64,000 nt of DNA, taken from assembly GCA_905221605.1 (NCBI GenBank), contig CAJNDS010000435.1, positions 38,501 to 102,500 of the forward strand. Direction: 5' to 3'. Every line of letters starts with the position of its first letter. The stretch's first letter is position 1. Origin of the DNA: Symbiodinium natans (taxonomy: Eukaryota; Sar; Dinophyceae; Suessiales; Symbiodiniaceae). Below the pieces are notes generated by a model that did no database searches, was not told the origin of the DNA, and saw nothing but the letters and a program-made list of their open reading frames with translations. This document shows positions 18,800 to 28,874 of this stretch, in pieces. Made by a program: the position numbers and the translations under genes.

Positions 18800-19140
18800 T
18801 CCGGCGCGATCTAATGACCAAACTTTTAAATTTTATTTTCCAAACAAAAATGTTTCAAATGTATGACAACATTTCCTGGCCAAAAATACAGGACAATCCA
18901 TCGATGCCATGCTTGTTCATTTGTGTCCCATGCACAGCGATGCAATTCACATGCACAGACTGCAATGACGTGCACCCTCACGCTAACAAGACTGAAGCTT
19001 ATGCATTGGTATCTTTTCCAAGGAAGGGGATTTGCCATGTCTGCTTCCATCCGAGATCTGTCCTCTGCAGGTGTGTGAGAAACGAAAGCTCCCTCTCTTG
19101 GTCGGGGAGAACGCAAGTCCCTTCCTTGGTCATGGGAGTG
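18800..19140. other. Unassigned 3' flank of second DIRS-like element
   Basis: No recombinase ORF or terminal repeat recognised here, so the element's 3' end is missing or too diverged. Confidence 0.3.
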
Positions 19141-22128
19141 TCAGGCACAGCGCCCGACGAGCGAGTTCACCAGCTTGGCCATCTCCGCGAGAAGCACCTG
19201 ATCTTGGAACCTGCAATTGTGTGGCAACCCTGTGAAGTCAAGGCGGGATGGGGCATCCGCCACGTTGGATTTGCTCGGTACCCGAGCGTAGAACGGAATC
19301 ATCTCGAGCTCCTGTTCCAACAATGCGCAAGCATTGCTCAAGAGGGTCAAGGCCTCTGAATCGCTGGTCAGCTTGAGGAGCGTTATGCGCGCCGCTTCAT
19401 TGTCTAAGTAGCACATCACGTGTTTTCCCCGGAGAAATTCTCGGGCTAGAATGAAGAGCAGGAGAACAGCTATGCTCTCGAGCTCGTTGATGACTTTGGA
19501 CTTTCCTTGCATGAGTTTCTCAGCAAGGTCATGCGGCAACACAATGCCAAACCAGCACAGGATTTGCCCCTCCTGATTAAACAGGACTGCTCCCAGACCC
19601 ATTTCGAGGCCTTGGAGTCCTTCTTGCGAGGCGTCCGTAAAAGCATACACCGTCTCTGAGGTCTGGGCTCGCACCGTCCTCGGCGACGCTTCGGCTATGT
19701 AATGTCGTAGCCCCTGCAGTGCTGCGCAAAGGGAGGCTTGGTTCCGTCTCCTGACATAAAACTCAAAGCCGAGCAAGTCTAGCAGAAAACATGCACTGGC
19801 CTCTGCGCTAGGGGCCAGCTGTCGTGTGGACAACAGCGTGAAGTCATCGAAAAACGAGCTCCAAGGCAAGTGCCAAAACGTGTTTCCTATATGACAAATA
19901 GCCAAGCTGACCCTGATGAACGCGTGGACCGCCGCCACGGCTCCAAATGGAAGGCAAAGAAGCCTGAAGAAGCGAACCTCCCCCGAGCTGGGGTCCTTGA
20001 CAGCCACATAGGCCATGTTGAGTGCCTCTTCGGACAGTGGCAGCTGCCTATATGCTGATTTCAGGTCAATGGTTTTCCCAAGCAGTCCTTGTCCTGCGTG
20101 CCTCAGGAACAAGATGGCTGAGGCTGCAATTGTCTCGACATCATGCAACTCGATCTTCCCCATACTCCCAAATGCCTCGTTGATGTGGCTCTGGGACAGG
20201 TCGTCGATCGGCCTCACCTTGCTCCCTTGCTGGATTGCAAAACGTTTGCTGATTACAGCTCCTTGTGGCAGGTCCTGTTCTCGGAACGGTCCTTCCGACC
20301 AGCCTTTCGATACTTCATCGAGACTTTTCTGCCACAGTTCTTCAAGAAACTGAGATGAGTCCTCAACTTCCTTGATGACCTGGTGGTTGGTCTCCTGCGT
20401 CAATTGGGACAGGTCCTTCAGGGAAAGGAATGCTGGACGAAAGTCGGTGGACCAGCCTGCCGGGAGGTCCAAATGCCCTACAAGATCGAAACCCTGTGCC
20501 AGGTCGTCTGCCACTGCCTTGTCGGCGTAGTGGGACGCTTCTAGCATCTCCTTGAAGAGCTCGGGCAGCTTGGCTTTGAAGTCGTTTTCGGCTAGCTGCA
20601 GCTCCTGGGCTCGCTGGAGCCATCTTCGTGACTGCGCGGCTCGAGTCTCAATCACCTTGGCTGCGGGCTGTTTAGAGCACGCCAAAATTGCCTTCCTGAG
20701 GGCGGGTGGCACCCCGAGGCACAGGTGTCGGGGGTGGCCGGCCAGTCGGGCTTTCGCCACAAATTCCTGTGGGTTCCACGGGACCTCCACCAGAACGTCC
20801 GTCGCAGAAGACAGTAGGGGTGTCACTCTCAACGCCGGGGCTCCTGGCGCCTTGAAGCCCGGGATCTTGGCCGGTCCCAACCACTGTGTAGTTTGGAGAG
20901 TGCTGCGGACTTGGCCGGGCACTGTCCATCTGGTTCGTCGGCAGAATTCGGTGATGACCTGAAAAGATGCAGCCTTTTTGGTCTTCGCCTGTGTCGTTAC
21001 CACCCTGGCTCCTGAGGAGTTTGCGGGATCTCCCTCCAAGAGATTAAGGCCATCCCGACAACCCTTCTGTGTCAGATGCTGCAACAGCAGGGAAACGAAG
21101 TGCTTACAAAACTGGTGCGGGTACGCGCTCTCAAGCTTTGTTGCGAGAACTTCCTCATGCACGTCCCAGGGATGCTCATGGGATCCATCACACGTGACAG
21201 CCAGGCCTGTGATGAGGTCGTTGTTACACAGCAAGGCCGTCCGCTTTAATCTCGAACCTCCCATCATGCAAAAGTCGCACTGGACCACGATCGCCTGTTC
21301 ACTCCTCAGGATGTGTTCAATGGCGCTGCAATGCCAGAAGAAACTGCGATAGGGGTTCTCTATGATTACCACAATGCCATTTTCGCAGCAGAAGTCCCAG
21401 ATTCGGGCCGTGAGCCGGTAAAGCTCGTTAGCCTTTGCCACCCTTTCTGCATCACTTGGGCCAAGGCCTGGAAGCCCTTCCGGGTACTCCACTGACCTCA
21501 AGGGATGCGGCTTGTCCTCCCACGGAAGCGGGATTTCCTTGGCCCTGCTGGATGTGCCGCAGGGCGGCGCCAGCCATACGGCTGCCAGTCCTGGGGAGCC
21601 CAGCCATTTCCACAGCAGACCTTGGTGCGACAGCAGGAGCAAGTCCAGCTGTATTATCTTGCCCTTGCGCCTCGGCATGCGAACGTTATCCACTCCGACC
21701 GACCGCCTGAGGCCGGCTGAAGCAGCCGCCGAGGTAATCCCGGCTGACCCTGCGAAAATCTCCAAAACCCAACACTCCTGTATGGTCTGGGGCGCAGTAC
21801 ATTGCGCTTGTCCAGACCTCTGCGCGCCAGAATGACTCGCCTGAGGTGGAAATGCGTAGGCCTCAGAGGAAGGCTTGGAAAACTGTGGGATTGGTTCAGC
21901 CGCCCGTTGGAGCGGGGGCTGATTCTCTTGCCCTTTTGCAACAGCAGCAGGATGCAACTCCTTGCAGCTCTCTTTGGGCCTGTCCGGGAAAATTGTCTTG
22001 TTCACAAAAATGGCTGTTGCCGCTCTCTCCGCGCACGCTTGTGCGCGACGCGCAGTCGGAGCAGCGCGGGACGCCTGGTCCAGCGCGGAAGCGCTGTCAT
22101 TCGACGTCCCTTGCAACGGGGCGTTCTT
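19141..22128 (-). CDS. DIRS-like pol: C5-methyltransferase-like, RT (deleted), RNase H
   Basis: About 995 residues, in frame with gag after a single TGA (22129-22131). The first part reads as a C5-cytosine methyltransferase: VLEIFAGSAGITSAA (I), WLAPPCGTSSRAKE with the catalytic Cys (IV), IIENPYRSFFW (VI), GGSRLKRTALL (VIII) and AYPHQFCKHF (X-like). The nucleophile is intact, unlike at 2999-6925. No dioxygenase segment follows; the linker goes directly to RT: KTIDLKSAYRQLPL, LCLPFGAVAAVHAF and FFDDF. From FFDDF to the RNase H start (AFTDAS) there are only about 75 residues versus about 165 in the first element; the thumb and connection are lost around FYVRRRNQASLCAALQGL, in frame. RNase H keeps FTDAS, ELESIA, YLDNEAA and NVADAPSR. 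Probably no longer active as an RT. Confidence 0.8.
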   Translation of the reverse strand, partial: KNAPLQGTSNDSASALDQASRAAPTARRAQACAERAATAIFVNKTIFPDRPKESCKELHPAAVAKGQENQPPLQRAAEPIPQFSKPSSEAYAFPPQASHSGAQRSGQAQCTAPQTIQECWVLEIFAGSAGITSAAASAGLRRSVGVDNVRMPRRKGKIIQLDLLLLSHQGLLWKWLGSPGLAAVWLAPPCGTSSRAKEIPLPWEDKPHPLRSVEYPEGLPGLGPSDAERVAKANELYRLTARIWDFCCENGIVVIIENPYRSFFWHCSAIEHILRSEQAIVVQCDFCMMGGSRLKRTALLCNNDLITGLAVTCDGSHEHPWDVHEEVLATKLESAYPHQFCKHFVSLLLQHLTQKGCRDGLNLLEGDPANSSGARVVTTQAKTKKAASFQVITEFCRRTRWTVPGQVRSTLQTTQWLGPAKIPGFKAPGAPALRVTPLLSSATDVLVEVPWNPQEFVAKARLAGHPRHLCLGVPPALRKAILACSKQPAAKVIETRAAQSRRWLQRAQELQLAENDFKAKLPELFKEMLEASHYADKAVADDLAQGFDLVGHLDLPAGWSTDFRPAFLSLKDLSQLTQETNHQVIKEVEDSSQFLEELWQKSLDEVSKGWSEGPFREQDLPQGAVISKRFAIQQGSKVRPIDDLSQSHINEAFGSMGKIELHDVETIAASAILFLRHAGQGLLGKTIDLKSAYRQLPLSEEALNMAYVAVKDPSSGEVRFFRLLCLPFGAVAAVHAFIRVSLAICHIGNTFWHLPWSSFFDDFTLLSTRQLAPSAEASACFLLDLLGFEFYVRRRNQASLCAALQGLRHYIAEASPRTVRAQTSETVYAFTDASQEGLQGLEMGLGAVLFNQEGQILCWFGIVLPHDLAEKLMQGKSKVINELESIAVLLLFILAREFLRGKHVMCYLDNEAARITLLKLTSDSEALTLLSNACALLEQELEMIPFYARVPSKSNVADAPSRLDFTGLPHNCRFQDQVLLAEMAKLVNSLVGRCA

Positions 22129-23451
22129 TCAGGCTGCCTGGCCAGAAAAGGGATGCTTCTGGAAGCAACCTGGGTGACAACATACATGTCTGCCCCGTGC
22201 GCATCTGCCCCCCAATGGAGCATCCTTGCACTGTCCTAGGTTGAAGCCAAAACAAAGAGGATCTCCATGCTCGTCGTTCGGCACGCCGCCTCGCAAGGCG
22301 GCCGGCATGGGGGTCTCACCCTTGCCTCCTTGCAAGACGAGGGACTTATTCGGAAAGCCGCCCTTTAATTTGCCCTTCGTGGGGAGGCGGGCTCCCTTGA
22401 AACCTGATTTGCCTCCCTGGCCCTTGTCCCCTTTGTCGGTCCTCTGATATTTCCATTGCCCATACCCCTTTCCATCGCCCCAACGCTTGGGGCCCTTGCC
22501 CGCGCCTTTGCCGCCTTTATCTGTGAACCCTTCCGCACGAGGTGTCAGCATGAAGTGAAAATTGACTGCAACCGTGTTGGTGGCTTCCAGGAAGACTTGA
22601 TCTAAGCACCGGGCGTCCGCGAGCGGCGCGTTCGCCGCTGCCCTTGTCAGGGTCGGCTGTTTGCTGCCAAGCTCCATCCACAAGGCCCGATCTGCTCGCA
22701 GGACCTGCTGCAGCGTCGGACGGTTGAAGCCTGGGGGCGCTGGGGTCTGCAAGGTAGCAAAGGCCTTCTGAAGCCATTTCTTGTGCACCTTGAAACTCAA
22801 AACTCCAACGAGGTCGTAGGCCAGACCCCTTCTTTGCAACGCCCTGTAAGTCGCCATGTCTGACCCTAACTGGGCCTCGACTTTAGAGGATTTGTCCTGA
22901 ACCGAGAGGCCGTCCCCCGAAGCGTCCAACACAAGTTCCTTGGCTGGCTTGCCTTGCGCCAATTCCTGGCGACGCGTGGGGATCTTGCTCGGGTGAAGGT
23001 ATTTCAGCGACCCTTGCTCTACCTGTGTCGACACAGCATCATAGACTGAAAAGGCGGGCTGCAAGTCATGCTCAATCGAGAGTCCGCCCAGCCTTTGAGC
23101 CTGCAATTCCAGGCGCTGGGCTCTCTCAGCTCCTGGCAGCTTACGTAGAACTGAGTCCGGCTGCTGTTCCACGGTGGCCTTCAAGTTTGCCAGACTCATG
23201 GTCTGGCACTCGAACAGGAGCCTCTTGACGACCGTCATTTGTGCAAGAGTGGGGTTGTTCTGCCCCAGACTCGTACATAGAGTGGAGACCTCCCTGTCTG
23301 TGAGAGGTTGACCCGGTTGAGTGGCGGCATAGGCTGCCATGGACACCGTCTTGACCCCTCCAGCTATGAATTTGTCCAAGAGTTGCTGCTCCATCCCGAT
23401 CTTGCGAGCATGTTGCTCGAAGAAAGGCTGACTATCCGCTGCGTTTGCCAT
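22129..23451 (-). CDS. gag: DIRS-like gag (second element)
   Basis: 440 residues from the ATG at 23451 (the frame is open to 23610 through a CA-repeat-coded stretch). It is similar along its length to the gag at 6926-8146: VVKRLLFECQT, RKLPGAERAQRLELQAQRLGG, KYLHPSKIPTRRQEL, RGLAYDLVG. A Gly/Lys-rich segment leads to a Cys/His cluster (CFGFNLGQCKD, CARGRHVCCHPGCFQKH). The stop is TGA followed by AAG, and the frame then stays open into pol. Confidence 0.75.
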   Translation of the reverse strand: MANAADSQPFFEQHARKIGMEQQLLDKFIAGGVKTVSMAAYAATQPGQPLTDREVSTLCTSLGQNNPTLAQMTVVKRLLFECQTMSLANLKATVEQQPDSVLRKLPGAERAQRLELQAQRLGGLSIEHDLQPAFSVYDAVSTQVEQGSLKYLHPSKIPTRRQELAQGKPAKELVLDASGDGLSVQDKSSKVEAQLGSDMATYRALQRRGLAYDLVGVLSFKVHKKWLQKAFATLQTPAPPGFNRPTLQQVLRADRALWMELGSKQPTLTRAAANAPLADARCLDQVFLEATNTVAVNFHFMLTPRAEGFTDKGGKGAGKGPKRWGDGKGYGQWKYQRTDKGDKGQGGKSGFKGARLPTKGKLKGGFPNKSLVLQGGKGETPMPAALRGGVPNDEHGDPLCFGFNLGQCKDAPLGGRCARGRHVCCHPGCFQKHPFSGQAA

Positions 23452-23473
23452 GTTTAGGGCGTGGGGCCAAAAC

Positions 23474-23500
23474 TGCAAATTGCAAGAGAGAGAGCTGGTA
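23474..23500 (-). promoter_or_regulatory. Candidate (trans-)splice acceptor before gag
   Basis: Minus strand reads CTCTCTCTCTTGCAATTTGCAG, here given as CTCTCTCTCTTGC then AATTTGCAG, 22 nt before the gag ATG. It matches the acceptor placement in the first element. Confidence 0.4.
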
Positions 23501-23509
23501 CAAAGGGAT

Positions 23510-23516
<7 letters not shown>

Positions 23517-23546
<30 letters not shown>
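23517..23546 (+). repeat. CA microsatellite
   Basis: Perfect (CA)n, about 15 units, in the leader of the second gag. Confidence 0.95.
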
Positions 23547-23549
<3 letters not shown>

Positions 23550-23689
23550 CGGCCAACAACAATGTCACCCCGCTCTTTACTCCTGAAAACAACGGCTGCA
23601 CTGTAGCCACTTCGCTGAGGGCTTCTCCATTTCTACAAAATTAACGCTGATCCACTTGCCACATTTCAGCGTTGTCTGACCTACTTTTT

Positions 23690-23950
23690 ATAGCCACAAC
23701 AACTTTTCGGATATAAGTATAAATCCCAATGTACGTGTATAGCATCTGACGAATATAAAAGTTGAATCCCATGCGGATAAACAAAGCACCCTAGTGGTCT
23801 CATTCCACAGAATAGACGAATGCTCAACTTATTCACTTGGGCGCGATTGTTCCTTTTTTCTTCCGATGGCAATGCCACAAGTCGGGAGAATCCAAAAGCC
23901 CTCCCAGGGCCTCCAAGGTCACGCATCACCGTACACGAGTGAGCGCGCCT
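23690..23950 (-). repeat. Terminal-type direct repeat of second DIRS-like element, copy 1
   Basis: About 255 bp, near-identical to 24303-24555 (shared ACTTTTCGGAT...GTATAAATCCCAATG start and GTACACGAG...GCGCGCC end). It lies directly upstream of gag in the element's direction, like a terminal repeat. Confidence 0.7.
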
Positions 23951-24302
23951 TAGACATCCCCGGGTGGGTGGGTGGGTGGGGAAAGAATTTTTCAGGCTCT
24001 CTGTCTATCTCAAAAGCTTTCAGCCCACAGCTTGAGAATGCAGAAGAGTTCAAAGTGCAGAGCCTTGCCTCAAGGTTGAAAAATTCTCAATCTCTTAAAA
24101 ATCATGATACTCGCAAGTTCCCCAAATTCTGCAAGACGTCATGACGAGCAAATGTTAAAACCATGATGCACGCAAGTTGCCACACGAGGGAAGTAGCTTC
24201 CCAGGTTACAAAGATCCGAAAAGCGAGTTTCAAAAGTGACAGACAACTTTTGAAACATTGTGTGTCTTTAAAGCTATAGGAGACGAGTCTCCAATAAAGC
24301 TT
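23951..24302. other. Spacer between the two terminal-type repeats
   Basis: About 350 bp including GGGTGGGTGGGTGGGGA; no gene seen. Confidence 0.4.
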
Positions 24303-24555
24303 GCAGCCACAACTTTTCGGATTTCAGTATAAATCCCAATGTACGTGTATAGCATCTGACGAATTTTAAAAGTTGAATCCCATGCGGATAAACAAAGCAC
24401 CCTAGTGGTCTCATTCCACAGAATAGACGAATGCTCAACTTATTCACTTGGGCGCGATTGTTCCTTTTTTCTTCCGATGGCAATGCCACAAGTCGGGAGA
24501 ATCCAAAAGCCCTCCCAGGGCCTCCAAGGTCACGCATCACCGTACACGAGAGCGC
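24303..24555 (-). repeat. Terminal-type direct repeat, copy 2
   Basis: Second copy of 23690-23950. It abuts the RNase H remnant at 24559, so it is the 3' repeat of another element copy. Confidence 0.7.
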
Positions 24556-24558
24556 GCC

Positions 24559-24810
24559 TTAGACATCCCTCTTCAACTCAAGCGGGCTCAGGAGTTCGCC
24601 TGACATGCAGCATGAAGGGTGATCACGAGAGCAGGTGCCCCAGAAAGGAAAGTTTGACGAGCCCCTTGAGGGAGCGTCCGAAGGATTGCTAGCACTTGGC
24701 ACACGTGCCATCCAACCAATCATGGGCACTGCATCAGCCCGCTCAAACTCGACAAGCAGTGAGCCACACGTCCCACTCACACAAGCGGCGTGAACACCTG
24801 AGTGTTCCAC
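24559..24810 (-). pseudogene. RNase H C-terminal remnant of a third DIRS-like element
   Basis: About 83 residues. LLVEFERADAVPMIGWMARV followed by PSASNPSDAPSRG matches the end of the RNase H at 19141-22128 (EQELEMIPFYARVPSKSN, then VADAPSR). Nothing further upstream is recognisable, so only the 3' end remains. Confidence 0.6.
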
Positions 24811-25315
24811 GAAAAAACAAGGCCCTTGAGGAAGACCCTCATAGCCGCCTGGCTACGACTGCTGCAAATAACTCAACGGTTCCAATCAAATGGCGCTTGC
24901 CGGCATTGCTCCACTTTTGAACAAGAGTGGCGGCATCCTGAAGTCGGCTAGGCGGGCGAGTGTTAGCAGGCGGAGGCCTTGCTGAAGGCGGGGCTGAAGG
25001 TGTTGGCTTCTGAAGCAATGCAGGGCGTGGGCTGGGGCAGGGGAAGGCTTATTAAGGGAGGCACTTCGGGGCGGGGGTCCGGGGGCCGGGGCAGGCTTAG
25101 GCCGGGCAGACGGCAAGTCCGTGCGGAAACTCTTGCCGTATGACGGTGGAGGCAGGCCACCGGTGGTGCAGCAAGGGGCCCCATGGATCGGACCCGAGCG
25201 CGGAGGCAATTCGTCCCTGGCGGGCCAGGCATTTCGTGGCCGAAGCAATTGCGATATGTGGTGAGAAGCCTGCACAGGGGCGCGAGCGCGAGCCTTGGGC
25301 GGCCTCAGAGGCGAA
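24811..25315. other. No supported gene; Pro-rich minus-strand ORF
   Basis: A 272-codon minus-strand frame (24886-25704) is rich in Pro/Ala/Arg and runs through the duplicated repeat block, so it is probably not a gene. Confidence 0.35.
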
Positions 25316-25549
25316 ACTAGCTGAATTGTGCTGACTGAATCTTCAGGATGGCTGGTAGGCGTGAAAGAAAGGCCTGCCGGCGGCGGGCCAATCAAATCCC
25401 AGGAGCCGGGGGCAGTGGGTCTCAGGTTGGGCAGAGAGGCGGGGCGTGACTGAAGCAACCCTGGCAAGTGAGGCTCTTTTGCAAACCGCGGGCGAATGGG
25501 CAATCTGGACATGTGCAGGCTTGTGCCTGGAATGCAGGCGTGAAACCCA

Positions 25550-25860
25550 ATACCTCCGAGAAGCTCTGATTTGCAGCTGGCAGCTAAAATCGGAGCTTCT
25601 GTGTTCAAGAAGCTCCAAATAGAAGCTCCATTTTGAAGCTGGCAGCTTCGTTTTGAGACTGGCAGCTCCGTTTTTAGCTTTCCTAAAAGAGCTGCCAGCT
25701 CCATTTAAAGCTTCTAGCCCAAAACGGAGCTTCTAGGGTTTTGCTGTCTTGGCACTTGAAGAAGCGCTTCTAGGAATTTCAAGAAGAGCTTCTGGGAAGC
25801 TTATTTGGGAAGCTCCATTTTGGAGCTTCTAGGTTTCCAAGAAGCTCTTCTGGGATTTCG
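25550..25860. repeat. GGAGCTTCT/AGAAGCTCC palindromic repeat cluster
   Basis: Many short copies of AGAAGCTCC and its complement, with AGCTGGCAGCT words. Also at 26960-27268 (the duplicate) and at 48690-48895, so a dispersed family. Confidence 0.6.
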
Positions 25861-26286
25861 TGTGTGTACGTGTGTGCGTGTGCGTGTGCGTGTGCGTGTG
25901 CGTGTGCGTGTGCGTGTGCGTGTGCGTGTGCGTGTGCGTGTGCGTGTGCGTGTGCGTGTGCGTGTGCGTGTGCGTGTGCGTGTGCGTGTGCGTGTGCGTG
26001 TGCGTGTGCGTGTGCGTGTGCGTGTGCGTGTGCGTGTGCGTGTGCGTGTGCTTGTGCGTGTGCGTGTGCGTGTGCGTGTGCGTGTGCGTGTGCGTGTGCG
26101 TGTGCGTGTGCGTGTGCGTGTGCGTGTGCGTGTGCGTGTGCGTGTGCGTGTGCGTGTGCGTGTGCGTGTGCGTGTGCGTGTGCGTGTGCGTGTGCGGGTG
26201 CGTGTGCGGGTGCGTGTGCGGGTGCGTGTGCGGGTGCGTGTGCGGGTGCGTGTGCGGGTGCGTGTGCGGGTGCGTGTGTGGGTGTG

Positions 26287-26317
<31 letters not shown>

Positions 26318-26720
26318 TGTGCGTGTGCGTGTGCGTGTGCGTGTGCGTGTGCGTGTGCGTGTGCGTGTGCGTGTGCGTGTGCGTGTGCGTGTGCGTGTGC
26401 GTGTGCGTGTGCGTGAGCGTGCGCATGTCCATATCCATCTGCGTGTGCGTTTGCGTGTGCGTGTGCGCGTGCGCGTGCGCGTGGGCGTCTACATTTGCGT
26501 GTGCGTGTGCGTGTGCGTGTGCGTGTGCGTGTGCGTGTGCGTGTGCGTGTGCGTGTGCGTGTGCGTGTGCGTGTGCTTGTGCGTGTGCGTGTGCGTGTGC
26601 GTGTGCGTGTGCGTGTGCGTGTGCGTGTGCGTGTGCGTGTGCGTGTGCGTGTGCGTGTGCGTGTGCGTGTGCGTGTGCGTGTGCGTGTGCGTGTGCGTGT
26701 GCGTGTGCGTGTGCGTGTGC
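25861..26720 (+). repeat. GTGTGC hexanucleotide array
   Basis: About 860 bp of GTGTGC, with a GGGTGC-variant block at 26190-26290 and a break near 26415-26495. Alternating purine-pyrimidine DNA of this kind can adopt Z-form. Open frames on both strands here are artefacts. Confidence 0.95.
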
Positions 26721-27416
26721 GAGACTAGCTGAATTGTGCTGACTGAATCTTCAGGATGGCTGGTAGGCGTGAAAGAAAGGCCTGCCGGCGGCGGGCCAAT
26801 CAAATCCCAGGAGCCGGGGGCAGTGGGTCTCAGGTTGGGCAGAGAGGCGGGGCGTGACTGAAGCAACCCTGGCAAGTGAGGCTCTTTTGCAAACCGCGGG
26901 CGAATGGGCAATCTGGACATGTGCAGGCTTGTGCCTGGAATGCAGGCGTGAAACCCAATACCTCCGAGAAGCTCTGATTTGCAGCTGGCAGCTAAAATCG
27001 GAGCTTCTGTGTTCAAGAAGCTCCAAATAGAAGCTCCATTTTGAAGCTGGCAGCTTCGTTTTGAGACTGGCAGCTCCGTTTTTAGCTTTCCTAAAAGAGC
27101 TGCCAGCTCCATTTGAAGCTTCTAGCCCAAAACGGAGCTTCTAGGGTTTTGCTGTCTTGGCACTTGAAGAAGCGCTTCTAGGAATTTCAAGAAGAGCTTC
27201 TGGGAAGCTTATTTGGGAAGCTCCATTTTGGAGCTTCTAGGTTTCCAAGAAGCTCTTCTGGGATTTCGTGTGTGTACGTGTGTGCGTGTGCGTGTGCGTG
27301 TGCGTGTGCGTGTGCGTGTGCGTGTGCGTGTGCGTGTGCGTGTGCGTGTGCGTGTGCGTGTGCGTGTGCGTGTGCGTGTGCGTGTGCGTGTGCGTGTGCG
27401 TGTGCGTGGGGTGAAG

Positions 27417-27502
27417 GATCAAAAAAAATAAATAAGCATCAAAAAAAAATAACCCCAAGGGATCAAAAAAAATAAATAAGCATCAAAAAAAAAATAACCC
27501 AT
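27417..27502 (+). repeat. GGATCAAAAAA repeat cluster
   Basis: Two GGATCAAAAAAAATAAATAA units and related GCATCAAAAAA words, like the ends of the TIR element at 781-11456. It may be one end of another such element. Confidence 0.55.
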
Positions 27503-27520
27503 TTTCCTCTTGGAATACTA

Positions 27521-27663
27521 GCGGGGGGGGGGGGGGGTGTGGGGGTTGGGGGGGGGGGGTTGGGGGGGGGGGGTTGTGGTTTGGGGGGGGGGGGTTTGGG
27601 TTTGGGGGGGGGTGTTTGGGGGGGGGGGGGGGGTGTTGGGGGGGGTGGCCCTTGGGGGGGGGG

Positions 27664-27704
<41 letters not shown>

Positions 27705-27745
27705 AGCCCCCCCCCCCCCCATTTGCAAACACAATGCTCGCACGA
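27521..27745 (+). repeat. G-run/C-run hairpin repeat, expanded copy
   Basis: About 180 bp of G-runs broken by T, then GCCCAGC and a C-run, then ATTTGCAAACACAATGCTCG. Strong G-quadruplex and hairpin potential. Assembly of such a run is often unreliable. Confidence 0.7.
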
Positions 27746-28349
27746 TGGGTAGTAGTGGGTGGTGGTAGTGGTTGGAAAACCTTCTATTTTCTCGATCTCT
27801 TAATAGGAAAACCTCTATTTCTTCATATTCCCACAAGAAAACCTCTACTTTCTTCACGTTTTCATAGGAAACCTCTATCATCTCTATGTTTCCATCGGAA
27901 AACCTCTATTTCCAGATATTTTAAGAAAAACATAATCTTTTTAGTATCCCAATGGCTTCAACAAGTTTCATAACGCACGCTTTGCAGTGGCACAGCTTGA
28001 CAAAAACGCGGGGGGGTTGGGGTTGGTGCAGCCCCCCCCCACCCCCCCCACTTGGCTTTGCAGCACGCTTTGCACAGTTACAAAAAAACAGCGGGGGGGT
28101 TGGGGGGGACGCAGCCCCCCCCATTTGCAAACAATGTTCGCACGATGCGTAGAAGTGGTGGTAGTGGTTGGAAAACCTTCTATTTTCTCGATCTTTCAAT
28201 GGGAAAACCTCTATTTTTTCATACTCCCACAAGAAAACGTCTACTGTCTTCACGTTTTCATGAGAAATCCTCTATTATCTCTATGTTTCCATCGGAAAAA
28301 CTCGACTTCTACATGTTTTAAGCAAAAAACTTCCATTCCAATGGCTTCA
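27746..28349 (+). repeat. Duplicated GGAAAACCTCTA block with two hairpin repeats
   Basis: 27760-27945 and 28155-28345 are similar blocks of repeated GGAAAACCTCTA(T/C)TT words. Between them lie a partial G/C-run hairpin (28009-28050) and a full copy (28093-28147) of the family seen at 1960. Confidence 0.6.
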
Positions 28350-28719
28350 AAGAACAATATATAATACATACTACATAATATATAAAATATACTATATAAT
28401 GAACAATAAAAAAACAGATTAAGTAATAATAATAAATGTTATATATTTTATATATTGTATAGTATGTATATAGTATATTATATATATTATATACTTCATA
28501 TTATGCATTATACGCAGTATATAATGTACAATATACAATATATGATATGCAATATATGACATATAAGATACAATATTCAATATGCGATATATATATATAT
28601 ATTTATTTATTCATTTATTTATTTATTCATATTTATACTTACTTATTCATATACATACATATATCATATAATGTACAACAATATGAAAATATAAATATAA
28701 ATATAAATGATATGTATAG

Positions 28720-28753
<34 letters not shown>

Positions 28754-28869
28754 ATATATAATATGTATATATATATATATAAGTATAAGTGTGTATATAT
28801 TTATATATACACATGATATAATGTTTAGTAGTGTATATATATATATATAGTTAGTAGAACAGATAATAT
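28350..28869. repeat. AT microsatellite; insertion site of the copia element
   Basis: TA- and TATT-rich simple sequence. It resumes after the copia element at 40087-40140. Confidence 0.9.
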
Positions 28870-28874
28870 ATAAT
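28870..28874 (+). other. Target site duplication, left
   Basis: ATAAT, repeated at 40087-40091. Confidence 0.7.

Larger units (their letters stand above)
25316..27411 (+). repeat. 1408-bp tandem duplication, second copy partial
   Basis: ACTAGCTGAATTGTGCTGAC begins at 25316 and again at 26724. The non-array parts (25316-25860 and 26724-27268) are near-identical; A/G at 25704 versus 27112 is one difference seen. The second copy's GTGTGC array is much shorter, which shows array size change after the duplication. Confidence 0.9.

Noticed and set aside
24886-25704. 272-residue Pro-rich minus ORF
   Set aside because: Runs through duplicated palindromic repeats; low complexity and no motif.
25779-26742. 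Long ORFs on both strands over the GTGTGC array (Cys/Val, His/Thr, His/Ala repeats)
   Set aside because: Products of a hexanucleotide repeat without stops; no independent evidence of coding.
27463-27973. Gly- and Pro-rich ORFs over the G-runs
   Set aside because: Homopolymer artefacts.
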